From positions 1-43,230 of the forward strand of contig NTKQ01000006.1 of NCBI GenBank assembly GCA_002457075.1: a stretch of 43,230 bases of DNA, read 5' to 3'. Each line of letters starts with the position of its first letter. Position 1 is the first letter of the stretch. This document shows, piece by piece, positions 7,082 through 16,520 of the stretch. Both the position numbers and the translations under genes were made by a program. Below the pieces are notes generated by a model. The model saw only the letters and a list, made by a program, of their open reading frames with translations, was not told the origin of the DNA and did not search any database. Source of the DNA: Cryomorphaceae bacterium MED-G11 (GTDB lineage Bacteria; Bacteroidota; Bacteroidia; Flavobacteriales; Flavobacteriaceae).

Positions 7082-8331
7082 ATTTTAAGTGTTTTAATTA
7101 ATTGGTTAACATATTCTAACTTTTCCCAAGGAAAAAGTTCAACCTCAACTTTTTTTACTCCAGAATATTTTGAGTTAAATGTTTTGGTTATTTTTTTGGA
7201 TTTTCTGCCCATGTGTCCGTACGCAGCAGTTTCAAGATAAATTGGATCTCTTAATTTAAATCTAGATTCTATTGAATGGGGTCTTAAGTCAAATATTTCA
7301 TTAACTATTTCAGATAATCTAGAATCTGTAATACTTAGATTAGATTTTCCACAAGTATTTATATTAAGTGATACTGGTTCTGCAATACCTATTGCATAGC
7401 CTACTTGAATCAATATTTCATCAGAAACTCCTGCTTTAACTAAGTTTTTTGAGATATGTCTTGCAGCATACGCAGCACTTCTGTCAACTTTGCTTGGATC
7501 CTTTCCACTAAAAGCTCCACCTCCATGAGCTCCTCTTCCTCCATATGTATCTATAATAATTTTACGACCCGTTAAACCTGTATCCCCATGAGGACCTCCA
7601 ATAACAAATTTACCCGTTGGATTAATATGATATTTAATATCATCATTAAATAGTTTTTGGATTTTTTGAGAATATGTATTTTTAACAATTGGAATTAAAA
7701 TCTCAATAATATCTTTTCTGATTTTATTTAACATCTTTTGATCATCACTATCAAATTCATCATGTTGGGTAGAAATTACAATTGTATCAACCCTTAAAGG
7801 ATTATCATTTTCATCGTATTCAACTGTAACTTGAGATTTAGAATCTGGTCTTAAGTATGAAATTGATTTAGATTTTCTAAGTTTTGAAAGTTCTAATAAC
7901 AATCTATTGGCAATATCTAGAGTTAATGGAATAGAATCGTCAGTTTCATTACAAGCATAACCAAACATTATCCCCTGATCACCAGCACCTTGTTCTTCTT
8001 TCACATCTCTTTCTACTCCTCTTAAAATGTCTTCAGATTGCTCATGAATTAATGACATAACTGCACATGATTCACCAGAAAACTTATATTGATCATTGTT
8101 ATAACCTATATCCTTGATTACATTTCTAGCAATATCTTGTACATCTACATAAGTAGAGCTTGATACTTCTCCTGATAAAATTACTTGTCCAGTAGTTACA
8201 AGAGTTTCACATGCAACTTTACTATTTGGATCAAAAGCTAAAAAATTATCTAGTATACCATCACTAATTTGATCCGATACTTTATCCGGGTGTCCTTCAC
8301 TTACCGATTCAGACGTAAATAAATACGACAT
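7078..8331 (-). CDS. metK: S-adenosylmethionine synthetase
   Basis: 417 residues. It makes SAM from methionine and ATP. Visible motifs: GHPDKV at 13-18, the adenosine/methionine loop GAGDQGIMFGYA at 115-126, and GGPHGDTGLTGRKIIIDTYGG with the P-loop-like GGGAFSGKDPSKVDRSAAY. It is the first gene of the methionine operon, with a leader of about 100 bases carrying a SAM-II-like aptamer. The operon therefore appears to be feedback-controlled by its own product. The ATG is clear; no Shine-Dalgarno sequence precedes it. Confidence 0.96.
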   Translation of the reverse strand: MSYLFTSESVSEGHPDKVSDQISDGILDNFLAFDPNSKVACETLVTTGQVILSGEVSSSTYVDVQDIARNVIKDIGYNNDQYKFSGESCAVMSLIHEQSEDILRGVERDVKEEQGAGDQGIMFGYACNETDDSIPLTLDIANRLLLELSKLRKSKSISYLRPDSKSQVTVEYDENDNPLRVDTIVISTQHDEFDSDDQKMLNKIRKDIIEILIPIVKNTYSQKIQKLFNDDIKYHINPTGKFVIGGPHGDTGLTGRKIIIDTYGGRGAHGGGAFSGKDPSKVDRSAAYAARHISKNLVKAGVSDEILIQVGYAIGIAEPVSLNINTCGKSNLSITDSRLSEIVNEIFDLRPHSIESRFKLRDPIYLETAAYGHMGRKSKKITKTFNSKYSGVKKVEVELFPWEKLEYVNQLIKTLKI

Positions 8332-8379
8332 AGTATTGATTTGTGAGAAATAATAAGATTGATTGCGAGTAAAATAATT

Positions 8380-8430
8380 ACTGCTTTAGCAATTTTTTTA
8401 AGAGGTTGCAATCAGTCAAATCCTTCCTCT
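8380..8430 (-). ncRNA. SAM-II-type riboswitch aptamer in the metK leader
   Basis: On the minus strand P1 is AGAGG (8430-8426) with CCTCT (8405-8401). The enclosed loop carries GATTT and ATTGCAA, and the 3' segment carries an A-rich linker followed by GCTAAA, in the order found in SAM-II RNAs. A pseudoknot is possible between ACTG in the loop (8417-8414) and CAGT at 8383-8380. SAM-II is an H-type pseudoknot aptamer that binds SAM and lowers expression of methionine genes, and here it stands before metK-metY-metX. The predicted transcription start (about 8433) is two to four bases before P1, as expected for a leader-initial aptamer. Recognition is from memory of the family; a covariance-model search would settle it. 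Confidence 0.82.
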
Positions 8431-8438
8431 GTTATATT

Positions 8439-8446
8439 CAAAAGTA
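8439..8446 (-). promoter_or_regulatory. Probable -7 box of the metK operon
   Basis: TACTTTTG on the minus strand matches TAnnTTTG. It is identical to the -7 box of the neighbouring pheA operon. No clear TTG is found 17-20 bases upstream. It places the transcription start just before the SAM-II aptamer. Confidence 0.55.
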
Positions 8447-8516
8447 TGAAAAAAAAACTTATTTAAATTTATTCTTCTTTTTTCTTTAAAAAAAACCTAC
8501 TATTTTGGCTAAAATT

Positions 8517-9119
8517 ATGAGAATAGCAATTGCAGGAAATATTGGAGCTGGAAAAACTAGCTTAACAAAACAACTCTCTAAAAGCTTAAAATATAAACCA
8601 TATTATGAAGATGTTATTGCTAATCCATATTTAGATGATTTCTACAATCATATGGAAAGATGGTCATTTAATCTTCAAATTTATTTTTTAAACAGTCGTT
8701 TCAAACAATTAGTAACAATTGATAGCATTAAGCAAAATGTAATTCAAGATAGAACTATATACGAAGATGCTTTTATTTTTGCTCCTAATTTAAATGCAAT
8801 GGGATTAATGACACAAAGAGATTACGATAATTATTTAGCATTATTTGATACTATGTTGAATTTAGTTAAACCACCAGACCTATTGGTATATCTTCAAAGC
8901 AGTATTCCAAGTCTAGTTAATAAAATACACAAACGCGGAAGAGACTACGAAAAGACAATTAGTATTGAATATTTAAGTAGACTAAACGAAAGGTATGAAG
9001 CTTGGATTTCTAACTACAACAGTGGTAAACTTTTAAAAATAAATGTAGACGATCTAGATTTTGTAGAAAATAAATCTGATTACGAAACTATCCTTGAACT
9101 TATTAAAAAGGAACTTTAG
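8517..9119 (+). CDS. Deoxynucleoside kinase
   Basis: About 200 residues, the usual size of the bacterial dNK/dGK-dAK family, which phosphorylates deoxyribonucleosides for nucleotide salvage. The P-loop GNIGAGKTS starts seven residues after the chosen ATG. Further marks are QDRTIYEDAFIF (the DR(S/T) motif) and the arginine-rich lid RGRDYEK. An upstream in-frame TTG (8505) would add four residues, but the ATG at 8517 puts the P-loop at the normal distance from the N-terminus. It is divergent from metK. Which base is preferred cannot be read from the sequence. Confidence 0.87.
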   Translation: MRIAIAGNIGAGKTSLTKQLSKSLKYKPYYEDVIANPYLDDFYNHMERWSFNLQIYFLNSRFKQLVTIDSIKQNVIQDRTIYEDAFIFAPNLNAMGLMTQRDYDNYLALFDTMLNLVKPPDLLVYLQSSIPSLVNKIHKRGRDYEKTISIEYLSRLNERYEAWISNYNSGKLLKINVDDLDFVENKSDYETILELIKKEL

Positions 9120-9164
9120 TTACATCTTTCTCGATATTATTGCCCACCATTTTTATCATTGTAT

Positions 9165-9172
9165 TATATTTG
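9165..9172 (+). promoter_or_regulatory. Probable -7 box of hppA
   Basis: TATATTTG (TAnnTTTG) sits 15 bases before the hppA ATG at 9188. The nearest upstream TTG is about 22 bases away, slightly outside the usual 17-20. It predicts a very short leader of roughly ten bases. Confidence 0.45.
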
Positions 9173-9187
9173 AAAAAAATTTAAATA

Positions 9188-11311
9188 ATGGACTACATAT
9201 ATCTTATCCCCGCAGCTGGAATTATCGCCTTGATTTTTGTTTTTATTAAAAACTTGTCAGTTTCCAAAAAAGAAGTTGGAAATGCTAAAATGGCAGAAAT
9301 TGCCAAAAATATTGCAGATGGAGCAATGGCATTTCTTAAAGCTGAATATAAAATATTATCAGTTTTTGTAATATTTACTGCTGTATTGCTGGCTTTCAAA
9401 GGAATAAATGAAGGAAGTAGCTGGTTAGTTGCTGTATCATTTGTTGTTGGTGCACTATGTTCTGGATTAGCAGGATTTATTGGTATGCAGGTTGCAACTA
9501 AAGCTAATGTTAGAACAACAAATGCTGCTCAAGAATCTATTGGAAAAGCACTTGAAATTGCTTTTTCTGGTGGTTCTGTAATGGGCATGGGTGTAGTAGG
9601 TCTAGGAGTTCTTGGGCTTGGAACATTATTCATTATTTATGAACCAATGTTTTCAGACATAAATACTGTAATTCAAGTACTTTCAGGATTTTCATTAGGT
9701 GCATCTTCAATTGCATTATTTGCTAGAGTTGGTGGTGGAATTTATACAAAAGCTGCTGATGTAGGTGCAGATCTTGTTGGTAAAGTTGAAGCAGGAATTC
9801 CAGAGGATCATCCTCTTAATCCTGCAACAATTGCAGATAATGTAGGAGACAATGTAGGAGATGTAGCTGGAATGGGTGCAGATTTATTCGAATCATTTGT
9901 TGGTTCAATTATAGGTGCAATGGTTTTAGGTGCTGCGTTTGTTGGTTTAAATGAATTTTCTGAGATTAAAATAAATGCGGTATTACTTCCACTTTTCATA
10001 GCAGCTGCGGGTATTATAATGTCTATTGTTGGTACTTTCTTTGTAAGAGTTAAAGAAGGGGGTGATCCTCACAAAGCTCTTAATACAGGAGAATTTCTAT
10101 CTGCTTTTTTAATGTTAGTAACTACATTTTTTTTAATCCAAAACTTACTACCTGAATCATGGGTATTCAATGGTATAACATATACTTCAATTGGAGTTTT
10201 TTGGGCGACTATAAGTGGTTTGGGTGCAGGACTTTTAGTTGGGAAGGTCACAGAATATTATACAGCAACTGGTAAAAAGCCAGTTCTATCAATTGTTAAG
10301 CAATCTGAAACTGGAGCTGCAACTACTATTATATCAGGACTAGGTGTTGGTATGATCTCAACTGCTTTACCAATAATATTTATTTGTGCTGCAATTCTTA
10401 TTTCACATCACTATGCTGGATTGTACGGTATTGCAATTGCAGCAGTTGGAATGCTTGCAAACACTGGAATTCAATTAGCCGTAGATGCATATGGTCCAAT
10501 TTCAGATAATGCTGGAGGTATTGCTGAAATGGCTGATCTTGATCCTATAGTAAGAGAAAGAACAGATAAACTTGATGCTGTAGGAAACACAACAGCTGCA
10601 ATTGGTAAAGGTTTTGCAATTGCATCTGCTGCATTAACTGCATTAGCATTATTTGCAGCATTCATGCAAACGGCAGGAATAGATTCGATCGATATTTCAA
10701 AACCAGTTGTTATGGCTGGATTACTTTTAGGAGCTATGTTACCTTTTGTTTTTTCTGCTCTTTCAATGAATGCAGTTGGGAAAGCAGCAATGAGTATGAT
10801 TGAAGAGGTTAGAAGACAATTTAGAGATCTTCCTAAGCTTAAAGCAGCTCTTGAAATCATGAGAAAATATGATTCAGATCTTTCAAAAGCAACAAAAGAA
10901 GACCTAAAAATATTTAACGATGCAGATGGAGTTGCTGAATATAGTAAATGTGTTGAGATTTCTACTCAAGCTGCATTAAGAGAAATGGTATTACCTGGAT
11001 TGATGGCTATTTCTGTTCCTGTAATAATTGGTTTTACTGGTGGTGCTGAAATGTTAGGTGGCCTTTTAGCCGGTGTCACATCATGTGGAGTATTAATGGC
11101 AATATTTCAATCAAATGCAGGTGGTGCATGGGATAACGCTAAGAAAATGATTGAAGAACAAGGTAGAAAAGGATCTGAAGCTCATAAAGCTGCAGTTGTT
11201 GGTGATACAGTTGGTGATCCATTTAAAGACACCTCTGGACCATCACTTAATATTCTTCTTAAGTTAATTGCTGTTGTTGCTCTAGTTATAGCACCTTTAT
11301 TGGTAAGTTAA
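9188..11311 (+). CDS. hppA: Membrane-bound K+-dependent pyrophosphatase (H+ or Na+ pumping)
   Basis: 707 residues with about 16 membrane helices, full length for the family. It hydrolyses pyrophosphate and moves H+ and/or Na+ out across the inner membrane, recovering energy from biosynthesis. The substrate-site signature is intact: [18 protein letters not shown] followed by [26 protein letters not shown], and the later [16 protein letters not shown] and [11 protein letters not shown]. At the residue that decides potassium dependence it reads GNTTA (466-470) rather than GNTTK, so it is of the K+-dependent type. Whether it pumps Na+, H+ or both is not decided here. It converges on pdhB with a shared TTAA stop. 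Confidence 0.95.
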   Translation: MDYIYLIPAAGIIALIFVFIKNLSVSKKEVGNAKMAEIAKNIADGAMAFLKAEYKILSVFVIFTAVLLAFKGINEGSSWLVAVSFVVGALCSGLAGFIGMQVATKANVRTTNAAQESIGKALEIAFSGGSVMGMGVVGLGVLGLGTLFIIYEPMFSDINTVIQVLSGFSLGASSIALFARVGGGIYTKAADVGADLVGKVEAGIPEDHPLNPATIADNVGDNVGDVAGMGADLFESFVGSIIGAMVLGAAFVGLNEFSEIKINAVLLPLFIAAAGIIMSIVGTFFVRVKEGGDPHKALNTGEFLSAFLMLVTTFFLIQNLLPESWVFNGITYTSIGVFWATISGLGAGLLVGKVTEYYTATGKKPVLSIVKQSETGAATTIISGLGVGMISTALPIIFICAAILISHHYAGLYGIAIAAVGMLANTGIQLAVDAYGPISDNAGGIAEMADLDPIVRERTDKLDAVGNTTAAIGKGFAIASAALTALALFAAFMQTAGIDSIDISKPVVMAGLLLGAMLPFVFSALSMNAVGKAAMSMIEEVRRQFRDLPKLKAALEIMRKYDSDLSKATKEDLKIFNDADGVAEYSKCVEISTQAALREMVLPGLMAISVPVIIGFTGGAEMLGGLLAGVTSCGVLMAIFQSNAGGAWDNAKKMIEEQGRKGSEAHKAAVVGDTVGDPFKDTSGPSLNILLKLIAVVALVIAPLLVS

Positions 11312-12285
11312 ATATAGAGTACCTTTTTTACAGCCTTAATTACCTCTTCGCTGTTTGGTAGCCATTCTTCTAATAAAACAGGTGAATAAGGTGTAGGAGT
11401 ATCTGCATTGTTTACTTTTTCAATTGGTGCATCAAGATAATCAAATAGCTCGTTCTGTATTTTATGAGAAATATCAGTAGAAATATTTCCAAATGGCCAA
11501 GCCTCTTCAAGAATCACAAGTCTATTTGTCTTTTTTACAGACTCAATTACTGTGTTGTAATCAATTGGCCTTAAAGTTCTCAGATCAATAATTTCAGATT
11601 CAATACCCTCTTTTTCTAGAACTTCAGCTGCTTTATAAGCCTCTTTAATAATTTTTCCAAATGATACAATTGTTACATCTTTTCCTTTTCTTTTTATATC
11701 AGCAACTCCAATAGGAAGTGTATATTCACCTTCAGGTATGTCCCCTTTGTCTCCATACATTTGTTCTGACTCCATAAAAATTACAGGATCATCATCTCTT
11801 ATTGCAGACTTAAGTAAACCTTTAGCATCATATGGGTTAGAAGGAACTATGACTTTTAAACCTGGACAGTTAGCAAACCAACTTTCAAAAGCTTGAGAAT
11901 GAGTAGCACCTAATTGACCTGCAGATGCAGTTGGTCCTCTAAAAACAATTGGACATGGAAATTGTCCACCAGACATTTGTCTAATTTTTGCAGCATTATT
12001 AATTATCTGATCTATTCCAACTAAGGCAAAATTAAAAGTCATAAATTCTATTATAGGTCTAGCTCCTACCATTGTTGAGCCAACACCAACACCAGAGAAA
12101 CCAGCTTCTGATATAGGTGTGTCTATTACTCTTAATTCTCCAAATTCATCTAACATACCCTTTGAAGCTTTGTAAGCGCCATTATATTCTGCTACTTCTT
12201 CTCCCATTAGATAGATAGTTTCATCTCTTCTCATCTCTTCTGACATAGCTTCACAAATTGCTTGTCTAAACTGGACTGTCTTCAT
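11308..12285 (-). CDS. pdhB: Pyruvate dehydrogenase E1 component, beta subunit
   Basis: 325 residues, normal for the E1 beta subunit of 2-oxo acid dehydrogenases. Motifs: [20 protein letters not shown] near the N-terminus, [15 protein letters not shown], and [17 protein letters not shown] (thiamine-diphosphate/alpha-subunit contact region). The YNGAYK segment and overall match favour pyruvate over branched-chain dehydrogenase. It needs an alpha subunit and E2/E3, which are not in this window, so the gene stands apart from the rest of its complex. It is transcribed alone, convergent with hppA and divergent from the bifunctional nuclease gene. Confidence 0.9.
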   Translation of the reverse strand: MKTVQFRQAICEAMSEEMRRDETIYLMGEEVAEYNGAYKASKGMLDEFGELRVIDTPISEAGFSGVGVGSTMVGARPIIEFMTFNFALVGIDQIINNAAKIRQMSGGQFPCPIVFRGPTASAGQLGATHSQAFESWFANCPGLKVIVPSNPYDAKGLLKSAIRDDDPVIFMESEQMYGDKGDIPEGEYTLPIGVADIKRKGKDVTIVSFGKIIKEAYKAAEVLEKEGIESEIIDLRTLRPIDYNTVIESVKKTNRLVILEEAWPFGNISTDISHKIQNELFDYLDAPIEKVNNADTPTPYSPVLLEEWLPNSEEVIKAVKKVLYI

Positions 12286-12388
12286 AGTTATTAATTTTAA
12301 GCGAATTTAATCATAAAAAAAATATTTCCTATAGTGGTCTAACGAGATTTAAGTTTTATTTAATTAATTTGTGTAATTATATTTTTAG

Positions 12389-13015
12389 ATGGAATTGATA
12401 GAATTAAAAATTCAAGGAATATCATACAACGACAATACTTCTGGAGCTTTTGCTCTAATTTTAGATGAGCTAAATGGAAATAGAAAACTACCAATCGTAA
12501 TTGGAGGATTTGAGGCCCAGGCTATTGCAATTGCTCTCGAAAAAAAAATTAAGACTTCTAGACCTTTAACACATGAATTATTTAAGAGTTTTGCGGATAA
12601 GTTTGAAATAAAACTTAATCATGTAATAATTCATAAATTAATAGATGGTGTGTTTTTCTCAAATATAGTATGTGAAAAGAAGAACAAAATAATAAAGATA
12701 GATTCTAGAACTTCTGATGCAATTGCATTATCACTAAGATTTAGTGCTCCAATATTTGTTAATAAGAAAGTTCTTGATGAAGCAGGGTTTGAAGATGACG
12801 AAAGATATTCTGAAGAAATTAAACTTACTGATGATAGTTTTTTTGAAACCTATAAGACTGACTCAGCTGACGATAATATTTCTAAATCAAAAGATTTAAA
12901 AAAAATATCTACAAATAAAATTAAAAAAATGCTTGAAAAAAGTATCCAAAACGAGGATTATATAATGGCTGCAAAATTAAGAGATGAGTTGAATATTAGA
13001 AAAAGTGTCAAATGA
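12389..13015 (+). CDS. Bifunctional nuclease family (DUF151) protein with C-terminal UVR motif
   Basis: 208 residues in two parts. Residues about 1-140 are the BFN/DUF151 domain ([20 protein letters not shown] and [21 protein letters not shown] are its hallmark segments). Residues about 178-205 form a UvrB/UvrC-type helical motif ([22 protein letters not shown]). Plant relatives were described as nucleases; in bacteria the role is not established, so the name should be read as a family label. Its TGA overlaps the thyA ATG (13012-13015), placing it at the head of a thyA-folA-fabD cluster. Confidence 0.85.
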   Translation: MELIELKIQGISYNDNTSGAFALILDELNGNRKLPIVIGGFEAQAIAIALEKKIKTSRPLTHELFKSFADKFEIKLNHVIIHKLIDGVFFSNIVCEKKNKIIKIDSRTSDAIALSLRFSAPIFVNKKVLDEAGFEDDERYSEEIKLTDDSFFETYKTDSADDNISKSKDLKKISTNKIKKMLEKSIQNEDYIMAAKLRDELNIRKSVK

Positions 13016-13836
13016 AACAATACATAGATTTACTTAAACATATAAATGATAATGGCTTAGAGAAAAAAGACAGAACAGGCACTGGAACTATTAGTGTATT
13101 TGGTTATCAAATGAGGTTTAATCTTCAAGATGGATTCCCCCTTGTCACTACCAAGAAATTGCATTTAAGATCTATTATTCATGAACTGATTTGGTTTATT
13201 AAAGGTGAGACAAACATCAAGTATTTAAAGGATAATGGAGTTACAATTTGGGATGAATGGGCAGATAGTAAAGGTGATCTTGGTCCAATTTATGGTCATC
13301 AATGGCGAAACTGGAACAGTGATGGAATAGACCAACTTAAAGATGTTATTAAATCTCTTAAAACAAACCCTTCTAGCAGACGAATGATAGTTACTGCTTG
13401 GAATCCAAATATAATTCCTGATAGCACAAGATCATTTAGTGAAAATGTTAAAGATGGAAAAGCTGCATTACCTCCATGCCATGCTTTTTTTCAGTTTTAT
13501 GTAGCAAATAATAAATTATCATGTCAAATGTATCAAAGAAGTGCAGATGTGTTTCTAGGTGTTCCATTTAACATTGCTTCCTATTCTTTACTTACTCATA
13601 TGATTGCTCAAGTATGCGGATATGAAGTTGGAGATTTTGTTCATACTTTTGGAGATACTCATATTTACCTTAACCATCTTGAACAGGTTAAACTTCAATT
13701 ATCAAGGGAACCTATGCCGCTTCCAACATTAAAACTAAATCAAACAGTTAAGAATATTGAAGATTTTAAATTTGATGATATAGAAATATTAAATTATAAT
13801 TCTCATCCTCCAATAAAAGGAAAAATTTCAGTTTAA
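13012..13836 (+). CDS. thyA: Thymidylate synthase
   Basis: 274 residues, about ten longer than E. coli ThyA because of a small insert near residues 140-150. It methylates dUMP to dTMP with methylenetetrahydrofolate, producing dihydrofolate. Motifs: RTGTGT at 21-26, [12 protein letters not shown] (phosphate-binding arginines), the catalytic cysteine C156 in [10 protein letters not shown], and [16 protein letters not shown]. It is translationally coupled to the upstream gene (ATGA). The folA gene follows by 4 bases, so the oxidised folate product is recycled by the next gene product. Confidence 0.97.
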   Translation: MKQYIDLLKHINDNGLEKKDRTGTGTISVFGYQMRFNLQDGFPLVTTKKLHLRSIIHELIWFIKGETNIKYLKDNGVTIWDEWADSKGDLGPIYGHQWRNWNSDGIDQLKDVIKSLKTNPSSRRMIVTAWNPNIIPDSTRSFSENVKDGKAALPPCHAFFQFYVANNKLSCQMYQRSADVFLGVPFNIASYSLLTHMIAQVCGYEVGDFVHTFGDTHIYLNHLEQVKLQLSREPMPLPTLKLNQTVKNIEDFKFDDIEILNYNSHPPIKGKISV

Positions 13837-13840
13837 GGAT

Positions 13841-14335
13841 ATGATAAAAAATGAACTTACAATAATTGCTGCTGCATCTACAAACAATGTTATTGGACTA
13901 GACAATAAACTAATATGGAATATCCCCAAAGATTTAAAAAGATTCAAAGAGCTAACTCAAGGTCATAATGTAATAATGGGTAGAAAAACCTTTGAGTCGT
14001 TACCTAACCCTCTTCCTAATAGAGTAAATATTGTCGTTACAAGAAATACTGAATATAAATATGAAGGAGTAATTATTTGTAAAAGTATTATTGAGGCATT
14101 AGAGCATTGCAAAGATGACTCTCAGACTTTTATACTTGGTGGTGGAGAAATATATAGTCAAACAATTAATATTGTAGATAAAATTGAATTGACAAGAATA
14201 TTTAAAGACTATAATGGGGATGCATACTTTCCAGAAATTCCTACTGAAAAATTCAAATTAGTTAATGAAGAAATACATGAATTAGAGGGTATTGAAAATA
14301 TTAGATATTCTTTTTTAACTTATATAAAGAAATAG
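13841..14335 (+). CDS. folA: Dihydrofolate reductase
   Basis: 164 residues, standard length. It reduces dihydrofolate to tetrahydrofolate with NADPH, completing the thymidylate cycle started by ThyA. Motifs: NNVIGLDNKLIWNIPKDLKRFK with the active-site acid D31 and W26, VIMGRKTFESLP (NADPH phosphate-binding region), and ILGGGEIYSQ near residue 100. No obvious resistance-type features are seen. It sits between thyA and fabD. Confidence 0.96.
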   Translation: MIKNELTIIAAASTNNVIGLDNKLIWNIPKDLKRFKELTQGHNVIMGRKTFESLPNPLPNRVNIVVTRNTEYKYEGVIICKSIIEALEHCKDDSQTFILGGGEIYSQTINIVDKIELTRIFKDYNGDAYFPEIPTEKFKLVNEEIHELEGIENIRYSFLTYIKK

Positions 14336-14336
14336 T

Positions 14337-15209
14337 ATGAAGGCATATGTTTTTCCTGGACAAGGATCCCAAAAACCAGGTATGGGTCAAGAAATATTTA
14401 ATGAGTCAATAGAATCTAGAGATCTTTTTAAAAAAGCAAATGAAGTTATGAACTTCAATATTACTGAATTAATGTTTGAAGGCTCTAGTGAAGAATTATT
14501 ACAAACAAAAGTTACTCAACCAGCAATTTTTATTCATTCTGTTATTTCAGCATTAACTTCCAATACATTTAAACCTGATGTATGCGCAGGTCATTCCCTT
14601 GGTGAATTTTCTGCTCTTGTTGCATCTAAATCAATAAGCTTTGAAGATGGTTTAAGATTGGTTTCTATTAGAGCAAATGCAATGCAACAAGCATGTCATG
14701 AAACTGAAGGAACCATGGCAGCAATACTTGGCCTATCAGATGACATTGTCGAGTCTGTATGTAATGAAGTTGATGGTATTGTTAAACCAGCTAATTATAA
14801 CTGTCCTGGTCAATTAGTTATTTCAGGGGAATTTAACGCTGTAGAAAAAGCATGTGAATCACTTAAAGAAAAAGGTGCAAGAAGAGCATTAATACTTCCT
14901 GTAAGTGGAGCTTTTCATTCAGATTTAATGAAATCTGCCTCTAATGAATTAAAAAAAGGCATAGACGATATTGATTTTAAAAAACCTGACTGTCCTATTT
15001 ACCAAAATTTTTCAGCTTCTGCAGTTACAGATCCATTAATTATTCAAGCTAATCTTCTTAATCAATTAACAGGAGCTGTTCTTTGGTCTCAAAGTATAAA
15101 CAAGATGATTGAAGATGGTGTCAAAGAATTCATTGAGGTCGGACCAGGAAATATTCTTCAAGGATTAATTAAAAAAATTGATGGAGATATTGTTGTGAAT
15201 AAAATTTAG
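14337..15209 (+). CDS. fabD: Malonyl-CoA:ACP transacylase
   Basis: 290 residues. It loads malonate from CoA onto acyl carrier protein for fatty acid synthesis. Motifs: FPGQGSQKPGMG at 6-17, the nucleophile S87 in GHSLGE, R112 (binds the malonyl carboxylate) and the catalytic histidine H194 in GAFHSD. It begins one base after the folA stop. The last gene of the thyA-folA-fabD run, it ends two bases before the convergent amidohydrolase gene, so any terminator must lie inside coding sequence. Confidence 0.95.
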   Translation: MKAYVFPGQGSQKPGMGQEIFNESIESRDLFKKANEVMNFNITELMFEGSSEELLQTKVTQPAIFIHSVISALTSNTFKPDVCAGHSLGEFSALVASKSISFEDGLRLVSIRANAMQQACHETEGTMAAILGLSDDIVESVCNEVDGIVKPANYNCPGQLVISGEFNAVEKACESLKEKGARRALILPVSGAFHSDLMKSASNELKKGIDDIDFKKPDCPIYQNFSASAVTDPLIIQANLLNQLTGAVLWSQSINKMIEDGVKEFIEVGPGNILQGLIKKIDGDIVVNKI

Positions 15210-15211
15210 AT

Positions 15212-16486
15212 TTATTTTTTATAAACCTCTCCGTCCTTCATCACAAAAATTATATTTTTTAAAGTAGAAATATCCTCCGTTGGACTGTCATTAGTTGCTA
15301 TAATATCTGCATAAAACCCTTTCTTAATTTGACCTAATAAATTATTCATATTAAGTAATTTAGCATTTGTAATTGTAGCTGATTTAATAGAATATTCCGG
15401 AGGAATTCCAATTTCATCCCAGTATACAAATTCACCAGCATTGTCTCCATGAGGAAAAACTCCAGCATCTGTTCCAAACGCAATGGGAACACCCATTTGA
15501 TATGCTTTCTTTGTTGAGGCTTTATTTTGAACTCCAACCTCTAAAGCCTTAGGAATTATAATTGCAGGATAATATCCTGGAATACTAGCCATTTTTGCAA
15601 CGTGTTCACCTGCACTAATTGTAGGGACTAAAAAAGTATTTTTTTCCCTCATAAGTTTCATTGTTCTCTCTTTCATAATAGAACCATGTTCTATAGTTTT
15701 TACTCCTGATCTAACAGCCCTATACATGCCCTCATCTCCGTGAGCATGAGCTGCAACATGCATTCCATAATCATTTGCTGTATTAACTATTGCCCTCATA
15801 ACTTCTTCTGTAAATTGAGGGTTTTGACCATTTTTTGCCATACTCATTACTCCGCCAGTTGCAGTAATTTTTATTAAATCAGCTCCATTTTTATATCTAT
15901 ATCTAACTGCTTTTCTAGCATCAGCTATTGAATTAACAACTCCATCTTCTGGACCTGGATCTTCAACTAAACCTTCTCTGTAACCATTGGTGGGATCTCC
16001 ATGACCACCTGTTGTAGCAATTGTTTTTCCAGACGTAAATATCCTAGGTCCAACAACAACACCACTATTAATAGCATTTCTAAGAGAAATATTAACTCCA
16101 GAACCTCCAACATCTCTTACAGTAGTAAATCCTGCTAACAGAGTTTTTCTCGCAACTACTGTGGATCTAAAGGCTACATCTGCTTTATTATCTTGAAACC
16201 TATTTATATATTTATCTTTCCCACCTGACTCACTTTCCATATGAACATGAAAATCTATTAATCCGGGTAAGAGAACTTTAGATTTAAGATCATACACTAT
16301 TATATTCTCATTATCAGGTTCAATAAATCCATCTTCAATTGAACTTATTATATTTTCCGAAACAATAATAGTTTTATTTAAATGGTATTTTCCTGAATTT
16401 GAATCATAAATTTTACCAGCATGAATATACTTTTCTTGCGAGAGTAATGTTGATGACATTAATAAAAAAATTAATAGGTTTTTCAT
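15212..16486 (-). CDS. Secreted metal-dependent amidohydrolase (imidazolonepropionase / Xaa-Pro dipeptidase type)
   Basis: 424 residues with an N-terminal signal peptide (about 1-17, hydrophobic, ending near LLSQEKY). The binuclear metal site of the amidohydrolase superfamily is complete: H80 and H82 in DFHVHM, the lysine that is carboxylated K206 in LIKITATGG, H247/H249 in AAHAHGDE, H267 in EHGS and D340 in FGTDAG. Close relatives cleave C-terminal Pro dipeptides or other cyclic amides, and the substrate cannot be chosen by eye. An exported location fits a scavenging role with the nearby peptidases. Confidence 0.82.
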   Translation of the reverse strand: MKNLLIFLLMSSTLLSQEKYIHAGKIYDSNSGKYHLNKTIIVSENIISSIEDGFIEPDNENIIVYDLKSKVLLPGLIDFHVHMESESGGKDKYINRFQDNKADVAFRSTVVARKTLLAGFTTVRDVGGSGVNISLRNAINSGVVVGPRIFTSGKTIATTGGHGDPTNGYREGLVEDPGPEDGVVNSIADARKAVRYRYKNGADLIKITATGGVMSMAKNGQNPQFTEEVMRAIVNTANDYGMHVAAHAHGDEGMYRAVRSGVKTIEHGSIMKERTMKLMREKNTFLVPTISAGEHVAKMASIPGYYPAIIIPKALEVGVQNKASTKKAYQMGVPIAFGTDAGVFPHGDNAGEFVYWDEIGIPPEYSIKSATITNAKLLNMNNLLGQIKKGFYADIIATNDSPTEDISTLKNIIFVMKDGEVYKK

Positions 16487-16520
16487 GGTTCTTTTTTACT
16501 AAAGTAAACGAATTGAATAA

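Noticed and set aside
8447-8516. A/T-rich tracts before the deoxynucleoside kinase gene as a terminator or origin element
   Set aside because: No stem precedes the T-runs and there are no repeated boxes; it is ordinary AT-rich intergenic DNA.
10471-10860. 129-codon open frame on the minus strand inside hppA
   Set aside because: It lies opposite a highly conserved coding region, has no start context or recognisable protein pattern, and reflects the codon bias of hppA.
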